Source: Choristoneura fumiferana (taxonomy: Eukaryota > Arthropoda > Insecta > Lepidoptera > Tortricidae). From it: a DNA stretch of 64,000 nt. The notes under the pieces were generated by a model, which was not told where the DNA came from, did not search any database, and was given only the letters and a program-made list of their open reading frames with translations. How positions within the stretch are numbered: position 1 is the first letter of the stretch; each line of letters starts with the position of its first letter. Both the position numbers and the translations under genes were made by a program. The DNA lies in NCBI RefSeq assembly GCF_025370935.1, contig NC_133474.1, positions 14,663,581 to 14,727,580 of the forward strand, read 5' to 3'. This document shows, one piece after another, positions 1 through 9,761 of the stretch.

Positions 1-1070
1 TCTCAAAAACGGTAAACATTTGGACTAAAGAAAATTAGCTTAAAGTTACTTTTATTTTTTTTTTTTAATTTAATTGACAAAAACTTTTTATTACGAAAGT
101 CCTCTCCGAAAGCCCGAATGTATTCTTTGTTCTACAATCTAAATTCGTCCGTCTTAAGAAACGTCAAACTCATCCAAGCAATCTTGCAACGTCGCCTTCA
201 ATGTAGCAAGTGAAATTAATCCCTCTGCCGTTTCTGATAAGGCTTACATTCATAATCGAGCATGCGTATGTGAAATTGTGGAGTTAGCTGTCAAGTGTCA
301 AGCGTTGTGGAGTTTTGCCGCTAGCGAAATTCAACTGTAATAGAGTAAAGACTAGGTTCAAATTTCGTCACGTATTCTTTCTATTTGTTTGTGTGGTGGG
401 ATCAGTGTTTCTACGCACACGTAAATATTTTTATTAATTGTGGAATATGGCCGCTAGCGAAATTCAACTGTAACTTAGTAAAGACTAGGTTCAAATTTCG
501 TCACGTATTCTTTTAATTAATTTGTGTGGGTGATGATTTTATTTGTTACACAAACAAATAAATAGTTCGGACATTCTTTGATGGGGATTTTGTTTGGCAA
601 TGTGTATCTACAGTTTAATACATCAGTGGTGATAATCGTAATTGTTGTGATTTTTTATTATTTACAAAGCTTTCTTGTTAAATTTAAACGCACCTCGGTA
701 CGCTCGCTCAGTTCGAAAGTATTTTTTTGGGCTGACGATTGCTAAGAAGTTTGATATTTCTAAGTTAAAAAAAAAATCTAATATATTTCCACTTTGTAAA
801 CAGCTCAAAAATATGGTAGGATATTTATTAGTGGTGGCTATGTGAGAAGTGCCAAGGCTAAAGCTAGTCAAAAAGTAACTATGACAAAATCTAGTTTTTA
901 AATTAGGATTTTAGTATAGAATACGAAATTAAATGAAATGTTATTCCAACTATTAGAATTAATAACGGTTAACTATTATGGGACTGTGATAAAATAGTGA
1001 AATTATTGGAGTTAACATCGATAAAGATGTGTTTTAGTAGGTATATTATATATACATACATTATTTATTA
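1..1070. other. Intergenic AT-rich stretch without a gene
   Basis: No open reading frame here has a recognisable domain or supporting splice signals. The only structure seen is a direct repeat at 305-530, listed separately, plus A/T runs. Confidence 0.6.
305..530. repeat. Direct duplication, about 90 bp unit, two copies
   Basis: Two near-identical units lie at about 305-398 and 439-530. Both contain the string GCCGCTAGCGAAATTCAACT and then a shared TAGGTTCAAATTTCGTCACG, and both end in a GTGTGGG-type stretch. The period is about 133 bp and the copies differ by only a few bases and small indels, so the duplication looks fairly recent. Confidence 0.85.
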
Positions 1071-2575
1071 TTTATTTATTTAATGAAATAATTACACAGC
1101 ATTACAGACAAGCCAAAGCACTGTGAAATTCATAAAATATTAACAAGCACAACACATGACACATGGCACAAAAGATAACAGAATTAACATTTACAAACAA
1201 TTTAGTGAAGATGGACGGTTATCCTTCGCCTCACAGAACCTCATACACTCGCTACATAAATTCTCCCAGCTACTAGCAAAGATATCACACTGTGGCGCCG
1301 ATGCGAGAAGCGTATTAAGATTTGATAGAGCTCGAATAAGAGGCGAGTTCTTGTGTGACACTGTGCGAGCTTTGGGAACTGCCAGCAGGTCACGGTTGCG
1401 AGGGCGAAAATTGAACCGGGATTGGGACACTGGGGGCGCGAGTAGGCGCACTAGTTGCGTTACCAACTCGGGCCAGTCAGAATCTCCACGCAATATTCGA
1501 CACACGCTGGTCATGAGCCCGTAATTACGTCTCACCTCCAGAGAACTAAGACCTAAGGTGCCAAGAAGGAACTTTGTAGGGTAACAGAAAGGGTAGTACC
1601 TGTAACTTTTTTTGTACAAAAACCTCAAAAACGCCTTTTGGACCCTCTCAAGAAGCAAGGAGTACGTGACTTCATGAGGATTCCACACTATGGACGCTGC
1701 CTCTAGTTTGCTCCTGACTAAAGCAGTATAAACAAGCTTAATAGCCCGGGGATTGGTGAAGTCACGGGCGTTGCGTATAACAAATCCCAAACTCCGGAAG
1801 CAGTCAGAAGCTAAGGTCCTCATGTGGACATGAAAATTGAGACGTGTGTCGAAAATAACTCCTAAGTCTTTAACAGTGTCGACGCGAGTAATAGGTTCCG
1901 TTCCCAGCTGGTAATTTGCAGAAAAGGAACTATGAGCGCGACTAAAAGTCATAACCGAACACTTCCCGTTGTTGAACAAAAGTTTATTCTCAATGCTCCA
2001 TTGAAGTATACGGTTAATGTCCTCCTGAAGCGATTCGCAATCAGAGGGTTGTTGCACGCCATAAACAAGCTTTAAGTCATCGGCATAGAGTAGGCATCTA
2101 GCATATTCAGGGAGGGAAGCTAAGTCATTTATCATGATCCCGAATAGAAAAGGTCCCAGAATCGAACCCTGGCTGACTCCTGAACGGGTGTGATAGGAAT
2201 CAGAAACGAAGCAGCCGTGCTGCACGTACTGCTGCCTGTCGCGTAGATAACTAGCAAAAAACCGGAGAAGTTTAGGCGAGAAGCCGATTTTGCATAATTT
2301 GCTTAACAGTATGTCATTATCCACGCGATCAAAGGCCTTTTTAAAGTCAAAGTACAGCACGTCAACTTGTATACCCTGGTCTAAATGTTCAGAAATGGAG
2401 TCAACCAGGGTCAAAAGATTTGTTTCCACAGAACGCCTCGGCCTAAAACCGTGCTTTGAGTCACACAGGTATGGCTTAATTTGCGAGGCTAGACTTTTGT
2501 TTAAGATGGACTCAAACAACTTGGCAACAGAGGAGAGAATGGCTATGGGACGATGATCCTCAACACTCAACTTGT
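1071..2575 (-). mobile_element. 5'-truncated non-LTR retrotransposon with reverse transcriptase (jockey/CR1-like LINE)
   Basis: The minus strand from 2570 to 1191 has one open frame of 459 codons encoding the middle and C-terminal part of a reverse transcriptase. Visible motifs are RPIAILSS near residue 7, HGFRPRRS near 40, the catalytic block FDFKKAFD near 74, SQGSILGP near 133 and the active-site YADD at 162-165. The thumb and C-terminal region follow. The endonuclease and the start of the RT domain are missing, and upstream of 2570 the frame is broken by a stop (near 2590), which is a usual 5' truncation. On the minus strand the sequence beyond the stop runs into an AAATA-type simple tail at 1065-1085, as expected of a LINE 3' end. 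The frame is still open over 1.4 kb, so the insertion is young. The clade (jockey, CR1 or Rex-like) is not certain. Confidence 0.9.
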
Positions 2576-3099
2576 TTATTAAAACATTTACCTAACTGGG
2601 GAAAATCGTAAATTGTCCAATAACTGGTTCATATATTAGACACGGTTGTTACTGCGATTATTGTTTGTATGTCTTAGCGCAAAAATATTATATGTATTAC
2701 TAATAGATATAGTAACTGCATCAGATAGTTACGGAATTCAGACGTGTTGGTAGAACTTAAAATTTAAGTTTGACAGTAGCATTGCTACCTTTCTAACATT
2801 TGGGTATTGGATTTATGAAAAATGTTGAGTCTATTTTAACAAAGCTACAACTCTACACATTTTTATAATTCATTTTAAAGTTATTCAATTATAAAATAAA
2901 GATTCGGCTTTCGCGTTTCGCGCGATTAAACGCGTTAAGTTACTAATACTTTCCGTCATAATCGTAACGCCTTTTGAGGTAGTGGCACGGAATAGAAAAA
3001 TCGGTCATGTGCGAGTTGGTAATAAGTTTTTATTACTGAACTCTAAGTACTGTTGCCCTTTCGTTACCAAAGTACTCGCCAAGACGAATCAAACGAGTC

Positions 3100-3500
3100 C
3101 AAACGCGATGCTGTCGTGTCGTTTTATTACAGAGTTCCTGTGGCCACCTTCTAGATTCAGCATCAGATCAGCTCCAGGTTATAAGAATACTGCGTTATTA
3201 AATTTCAACTCAATCGGTTGAAGATATCCACTTCAAATTTGAGTTGAAAGCTTCCATCCGAACAAACAAAGTTACATTGCTAATTAATAAAAAGCTTGTA
3301 AAGAAAATCGCCGAAATGTATTAATAAGCACTTGTGCAAGTATTAAATATATTGACCCGTATAACTCACGTCTTAAATCGAGTTTAGCTTGACATGTCAA
3401 TATATTTAATATGAGTGAGTCTCACGGTAGTTTCATGTTCAAACTTGTGCAAGTGTTTTGAATAAAGAACAATTTTGAATTCTCATCCTCTTTGGCTGTC
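3100..3500 (-). repeat. Dispersed repeat, inverted copy of the 44.37-44.74 kb element
   Basis: The segments around 3115-3235 (including CAATCGGTTGAAGATATCCA) and 3440-3500 (including TCTCATCCTCTTTGGCTGTC) recur as reverse complements near 44560-44720 and 44395-44480. The order of the blocks fits two opposed copies of one mobile element with internal divergence. No coding potential is seen. Confidence 0.7.
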
Positions 3501-3600
3501 GGTGGCTGATGGCTTCCCTGTATATTATACTTTGCCTGATGGCGCTAAACCGTAACTGCTGCTTGTCACCTTGGCCGCCTAGCAAAGCCTGACAATGCCA

Positions 3601-3850
3601 AGAAACCTCTAGAAACCAAAAAACGCTGAAAAAAACACGTTTCTTGTATGACGAACCTCTTTAATTTTTAACTTTATTTTTGGTATTGGTTATTATTGTA
3701 GCAGCCACAGTAATACATATCTGTGAAAATGTCAAGTGTATTACAGCTCAAGAGATAGATCACTGTGCCAGATGGACGAACAGACAGGCAGCGGAGTCTC
3801 AGTAATAGGGTCATGCTAGCACCTTTGGGTACGGAACCCTAAAAACAAGA
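3601..3850 (-). repeat. Dispersed GGTTCCGTA-type repeat, inverted relative to 43.38-43.68 kb
   Basis: Shared landmarks with 43381-43660 in opposite orientation are the GTTTCTTGTATGACGA block, the CACAGTAATACAT block, the GGAGTCTCAGTAATAGGGT block and the terminal GGAACCCTA. The other copy carries an additional GTCT run. A common lepidopteran interspersed repeat by appearance. Confidence 0.7.
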
Positions 3851-5670
3851 GGAAATGGAATGCCAACGAAACAAGTTGATCATAAATAAGTTAAACTGAG
3901 CATGGTTACATCAATTTCGTTGTCAAATTTCAATTTGCCAATTCGAGTAGCTGGATGGTAGTTCTGCAGCTATGTATTTAACTATTTACCTGTGTTGGAT
4001 TTAAATGTTTACTTTATAATGCAAATTTAGAGATATGTGAGCTTTCCGCTATTCCACGCTAGGTGGCAGCACATACCTGACCAATAAACCCTCAATGGCA
4101 TAGGTACCGTTGTTATAAAGTTCTAATTATGCTACCGTTTGAGAAGTTACTGTAATGTATTCCAAGCTTACCCGTTTTTTTTGAAAAATCAAAAGAATCA
4201 CTTTTTCTTTTAAAGAAAGACCAAAGTTTTTTCCTCCACTGCAAACAGTAGGACTAGATACGCGTTTCCTCTTTAATAAATTATAATGATAAAACTTTTA
4301 TTGTGATCGATATAGTTGGAAAGACAATACATTGACATAGGTAGATATCTTCAAAAATTAGGAACACGCCATCGGTCAAATGATAATAATAGTTACACTA
4401 CAAACGTTTACGGAGAAACGCGAAATTCTTATTAACGTTTTTAATTAGGTTAGGTACACAGTGATTATCAACTATGTTTATCGTAGACGTAAAGCATTTA
4501 TCCTTTGTTCCATTCTGGCTAAAAAGGGATAGGTACCTACGTTATTTACTTATTTAATATCATACTTTATCTCCGCGACAAAACGTGGCGTGCCAGAATC
4601 TCACATAAAATAGTTGAAAAAGGATTAAACTGGAACTAAATATTTAAATGCACAGCTGCTACCATATTCAATCATATATTTTACGACAAACTGTTCCAGT
4701 TACGTATAAAATACGCCCTTATTTCATTTCAGCACTTTTATGTGAAAGTCTAGACCCAGTGTTAGCAAAAGGTATCAAAAGCCCCACGTATCTACGCATC
4801 ATTGATTCGTAACCATGCCCTAAATCTTGTTCTTGCGAGGCAGAAGGACATAGGTAATTCTTATTGATTATTGTTTAAAAATCAATGTTTCATCTTAAAA
4901 CATAATTCAACCACAACCTAAAAAAACAAAGTAGTACGAAATTAAGTAATGCTGCGAGCATTTTTATTGTAATTACAGCTGTGATGTGTAAAATATAACT
5001 TTAGTGAGTAAGTAACTGGTTCAGTTTGCACAAACTACTGGTAAGTACCTAAACAATAAAAAGGTGGCCCAAATCGAAAACCCCAAATATATTTATGCAT
5101 AAATTAAATTACTTAAGTGGGTACACATATTTATAATTAAAAACTTAATCTTGTGAAATAAATATGTAAGTAGATACGTAGAACCTCTCGTATTCAACAG
5201 ACTTCAGAAACAAAGGAGAACTTTCTATATTCCACTGTATGTACCTATGTAATTTTTTTTTAATTATGTTTACCGATTTCTAGCCAATTGTGGATCGAGT
5301 CCCAATTCTTTTTTAATCTAAGTGTGTTGGTATACTTCTGAGGTGGTCCCATTTTCACCAAATCAGAATCTTGATGAGTAAATCCCAGGGAAATCGCGGG
5401 AACTCTTCAAATATTGTAGGCACATCTATGGTAATTTGGGTATGTTTTGTAGTAGCTGTAGTAACTATTTGGTGAAATGAAACTGACAAAGACCACAATT
5501 GGCCACCAAAACTACTCTAGTACAGTACAGTACATCGGGAAAAAGCAATATTAAAAAAAATACGAGCAATTATATAAGTTTAAGCTATTATGTAAGTAAC
5601 TCAGATTAGTTACAGTTAAATAAAAAATGAACATACTCGAAAAGACCATGAAAATTACTAAAAAAAACCG

Positions 5671-5910
5671 ATGAACTAAGAATTTCCTTGCTCACCCGCG
5701 ACCTTAAGATAGCTAAGCTTATGCAAAAAATATGCGTGTTCATGCAGTTCCTCCACCTCCACACTGTAAGAACACAACTGAACTGGAGGAACTGCATAAA
5801 CACGCATATTTTGCATAAGCTTATTAGCTATCGGAAGGCCGCAGGTGAGCAAGGAAATTCTTTTAGTTCATTGATATGGACCTCCGCAAAGTAGCGCCTG
5901 ATTCAATAAA
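5671..5910. mobile_element. Palindromic MITE (family A, TTGCTCACC/ATCAATGAAC ends)
   Basis: Long inverted arms at about 5671-5760 and 5784-5872 pair almost throughout; both contain CTTATGCAAAA and TATGCGTGTT or their complements. The outer flank ATATGGACCTCCGCAAAGTA recurs at 7045, 20755, 33625 and 57880. It has no open frame of its own. Related copies are at 6771-7085, 20735-20990, 33585-33655 and 57690-57915. Confidence 0.8.
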
Positions 5911-5929
5911 TTATTTAAAAACTATAACG

Positions 5930-6135
5930 GTTATGTTTTCTTGAGAATTATTAGTAGTTTAAGAGTAAATAGCAGCGTAAGGTATAAAATATACCTACTT
6001 AAACTTGGAATATTCCGTACAGAATGCGAAATCCTTAGAAAAACATTACTTATTTTTTTCTTAATAGCTACGGAACCCTATTTCGGGCGTGTCCGACACG
6101 CTCTTGGCCGGTTTTTTTTATTTTAATAAATCTAC
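5930..6135 (+). repeat. 3' portion of the GGTTCCG...GGCCGGTTTTT dispersed element
   Basis: The string GTGTCCGACACGCTCTTGGC followed by CGG and a T run closes this copy; the same end recurs at 38360-38400 and 46715-46757, each preceded by a shared AACTATAACGG block and a TACGGAACCCTA block. The copy at 45069-46757 shows the fuller element. Confidence 0.8.
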
Positions 6136-6327
6136 AAACCTATCTTACGCTTTTTTAGACATTTTCATGGTTTTTTGAAGTCGTTTAATTTTTTTGTTAG
6201 AATACTATGTTATTGTCTTGCGATTGTAACTAGTCGGAAAATAATAGAAATGCTAGTTAAAGTTTTATCTTCGCAAAATCGAAAATATACTTATCTAATT
6301 AAAAACCTTGTTGTTATTTGCTTTTTT

Positions 6328-6537
6328 AACCCCCGACGCAAAAAGAGGGGTGTTATAAGTTTGTCCGCTATGTGTGTCTGTCTGTAGCACCGTAGCTCTT
6401 AAACGGGTGGACCGATTTGAATACGGTTTTTTTTATTTGAAAGCAGGTTTTCTAGCGATGGTTCTTAGACATGTTTTATCAAAATAGGTTCAGCTGTTTT
6501 TGAGATATTGAACTTTGAAGTGACAATGTCGGGGGTG
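6328..6537. mobile_element. Short TIR element with AACCCCCGAC ends
   Basis: AACCCCCGAC at 6328-6337 is matched by the inverted GTCGGGGGT at 6528-6536, enclosing about 190 bp with no coding potential. This is the layout of a small non-autonomous DNA element. Only one copy is seen in the window. Confidence 0.6.
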
Positions 6538-6770
6538 TTCCAACTTTTTGTTCGCTTGTGCTTGTGTATGTACCTACATTCGCCAACCATGTGTGATGGT
6601 TGGTTAAGAGTATTTAGTGACTGTAGGTACATGCCTATATACTTCCTTTACAACCTTATTAAATTTAAAAAAATGTTAATAAAAATCAATTTAACAAAAT
6701 TTCTGCTAATGAGCGTAAAATAGAATCCTCTTGGCAATAAGGTAAATTATATAGACTCATTATAACCTAA

Positions 6771-7085
6771 TGAACTAAAAGAATTTCCTTGCTCACCCGC
6801 GACCTTACGATAACTAAGCTTATGCAAAATATGCGTGTTCATGTAGTTCCTCCACCTCCACACTGTAAGAACACACACAAATCACACAAACCCATCTATC
6901 ACCACCACCACCACACTACACTGACGCGTTTCGACCGCAACCAGAGCTCATCTTCAGAGTGATACAACCGTACACCATGCTACCAGTTAAAAGGTAAAAG
7001 GTAAGGTCGCGGGTGAGCAAGGAAATTCTTTTAGTTCATTGATATGGACCTCCGCAAAGTAACGCCTGATTCAATAAATTATTCA
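6771..7085. mobile_element. Palindromic MITE, family A, longer copy
   Basis: Ends match the copy at 5671-5910 (TTTCCTTGCTCACCCGCGAC at left, its complement near 7005-7030 at right). The centre is different: it holds a CACCACCACCACCACAC run and a block that also occurs in the 20.88-20.99 kb copy. The arms are therefore conserved while the centre varies. Confidence 0.8.
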
Positions 7086-7149
7086 TTATAACCTCCTAAG
7101 CCGTAACTCTTTTTTCATCACACTTGCTCGTAAATAGTCGTAACATGCA

Positions 7150-7420
7150 GGCTACCTTGGTTGCAACAACCCAAATAAAACCCTCGACCTTAATGTGCTT
7201 GTCATGAAACCCGTGGTCGGTAAATGAGTCATTGCGCGTACACATTTTGTTCTCATGAAGCCCAAGGTCGGTAAATGAGTCCGTGCCCGTACTGATGGTG
7301 CTGCGCCGTGCCCGTGCGCGCGCTCCTGCTGCTGGACCACATGCACACGCACGTTGCGGCGCATGCTGAGGGAGGTAGAGGGCGGCGCTGCCAAGAGCAC
7401 AGCCTAAGGTATCGCCAATA
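7150..7420. other. Unexplained GC-rich island with a 51-bp tandem duplication
   Basis: GC content jumps well above the surroundings between about 7285 and 7395. To its left, a unit of about 51 bp containing GGTCGGTAAATGAGTC is present twice (near 7203 and 7254). Several short frames are open through the island on both strands, but none has a recognisable domain or convincing splice sites, so I do not call a gene. Confidence 0.4.
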
Positions 7421-7480
7421 TTTGGAACAATTATATTTTTTCTTACAAATATAAAATTTTACTCGCAAATGTGATGAAAA

Positions 7481-7609
7481 ACATTGTATGTCGCACGGGC
7501 GGTACTAGAATTACGAACATCGACTCATTAAAGCCGTCAGTCTTCGACTTCGGGCTTCTAATAGACTCTCGATCGTAATTCCTTATTTACCGCCCATAAG
7601 ACACAATGT
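7481..7609. mobile_element. Palindromic MITE with ACATTGT ends
   Basis: ACATTGTATGTCGC with GGGCGGTA at the left is mirrored by TACCGCCC and GACACAATGT at the right. The inner part pairs as well (ACTAGAATTACGA against TCGTAATTCC). The full 129 bp would fold into one hairpin. Single copy in this window. Confidence 0.75.
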
Positions 7610-9384
7610 ACTATTAACACACTAAGTGCTTAAGACCTACACGTGGCTGACCAGCTTTGTTATTTTGGATATTATTTCAAAATTCTTAGAATTATTTATT
7701 CAATGATATGTATAAAGTACATTCGGCCGTTATTCTTGGTTAATTAGTCCTTTATAAAGCACCCGAGGGCACAAGAGGATATAGGAAAGCAAATAAGTAA
7801 AATGCGATGAAAATATAATAAGTCGAAACGCGTAAAAAGTCGAGCGGCTAAGTTAACATATGACATTTGCCAATTTACTTGTGCATACCTACTTCAATTC
7901 GATCATTGGAATCCCGAGCATGACAACCGCGTGGATGGATTAAAAATCTATGCACAGCCGGCACAGCCGAAGAAACTGAAACGCGTGCCAGCGGGTAGAA
8001 TTTTTTCGGTGCAAATGTCACGTTGACATTCCAGACTACCATTCAGAGAAATTATCGTGAAAAGGTTCCGCCCTAGTACGCGATCCATTTACCTAATTCG
8101 ACGGTGTGTAGGTAGGTATACAAATTATCTAGTAATTAATTGGTCAGTTTACCCAACTCGATAAATATCAGGTACCTACCTACCTACAGGTTAAATTACT
8201 GCATTTCTGCTCGAATGCGTTCACGTGAATGAATTCCATAATTGCAACTTATCAAGAAAACAGATTGATAAATTACTAAAAAAGTGAATTAAGTAAACGC
8301 TCAAGTTAAAGCAAAGTGGGACTTATTAGCTCGGAATAAGTAGTGTTTTGAAAAGGGACCTTTCGTTCCATCTCCTGCTATAAACTTGCAGTATTTATGT
8401 ATGGATTATGAGTGGATCATATTACCAACTGCTTTCGATTATTAAGTCATTAGTTGGCTAAGAATAATATTATTATTTTGGGTCACTGAAATCGTTTAAT
8501 TCCATCGTTTAAAATTGGCATTGCTTCACGACCAACGCATTAGCAAATATCACAATGTAACGTCCGCTCCAAATTATGGAAGTTAATATAAGTGAAGGAG
8601 AATCTATTTTCTACGCATTCACGCGTTTAACTTACGAGTCTAGTAGTTTAGCTACTGACGTCGATAAAACAATGAGTTCAAAGGTAAAGCAAAGCGAACG
8701 ATCTTAAACCTAAGTATCTCTGTGAAAATTAAACAGTTCCTGCCTTGGAGTAGAAAGATTATCACTACCTAACATCTTTTTTCTCAGTACGTAGATCACG
8801 TTTATGTAACTGGTTTTTTTTATATTTATGTAAAAAAGTATTTGGGATTGAATTGATTGTTTTATTTTCACAGTTGTATGTAATATGTTATGGTACGGTG
8901 ACGATCTTTAAATTTGTGATCCTTTTTGTGTAAAGATCCTTAGAATTGTCATGCAAGATGACAGATATACGACATGGGTTCCAAATTAAAGATCGTATCT
9001 GTACCTATTGTAAAATTTGCCTATCTAACTTTTAGATTGGTACATCTTGACCTGATATCTAGCGAAATTGTAAAATAGCATCGCAATCATGTAGTAGTCA
9101 TATACAAGTAGCAAACTATGTAAACTGTAGCGGAGCTCACTTTGCATATTTGAGGGTTTTTTTATATGTATAATGTATAACAAGGCAAAATTGTATTAAG
9201 TACAAAGTTCTAAATTTTTCATTAATCATAAATTATGAAGATTTAAACCTATTTTTTTTTACCGTGAGGCATTAGTAGGTAAACACCGGTATTAACTTAG
9301 AATAGATAGTGGCCTAGTGTGAGTAGTGTATAAAAAAAACTCGTGCTTCCATTAAGTACCTACATACCTACCTACCTAATCAAG
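7610..9384. other. Intergenic, no gene seen
   Basis: AT-rich sequence with short TACC runs near 8170. No supported coding segment. Part of this may hold the promoter of the RSPH10B gene downstream, but no specific element can be pointed to. Confidence 0.5.
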
Positions 9385-9558
9385 GTACAGTCGCCATCAG
9401 ATATTTAGGAGCGGCCAAGTTGTTCAAAAATATCGGCACCTGCCGATCCCTGCCTGCCGTCTGCTGCTTTGCCTGTCGTATTATTAAGGTATTTAAAGTT
9501 CATTTATCGATATTTTTGATCAATTTGGCCGCTCCGATATATCTGATGGCGACTGTAC
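9385..9558. mobile_element. Palindromic MITE with GTACAGTCGCCATCAGATAT ends
   Basis: The left end reads GTACAGTCGCCATCAGATAT and the right end is its complement to within one or two bases; GAGCGGCCAA and TTGGCCGCTC pair further in. It lies about 200 bp upstream of the first RSPH10B exon, so it may be in the promoter or 5' UTR. Confidence 0.8.
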
Positions 9559-9761
9559 ATAGGGAAATAGAGATTCTCCATAACAGGGAAATAGAATTGT
9601 GCTTAACGGCGTATATTGTTGTCTTCAAATGCAGGTTAAGAACTATTTTGAATCGGAAAAAAAATGATCATTAAGAAACGAGCAGAAGGGACGAAAGAAC
9701 TCTGAATCGCAAGTCTACAACTTCTTTTTTTTTAATCAGTACCAAATTTCTCACTTAGGTA

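Larger units (their letters stand above)
2576..5670. other. Intergenic, repeat fragments only
   Basis: No supported gene. The stretch holds fragments shared with other parts of the window: 3100-3500 (with 44.37-44.74 kb), 3601-3850 (with 43.38-43.68 kb) and 5320-5545 (with 55.78-56.11 kb). Between these I see only AT-rich unique sequence. Confidence 0.6.

Noticed and set aside
1156..1524. Plus-strand frame of 122 codons
   Set aside because: Lies opposite the LINE reverse-transcriptase frame and has no domain; a shadow.
5688..5894. Overlapping frames on both strands in the 5.7 kb palindrome
   Set aside because: Open frames are mirror images within a hairpin element; no coding evidence.
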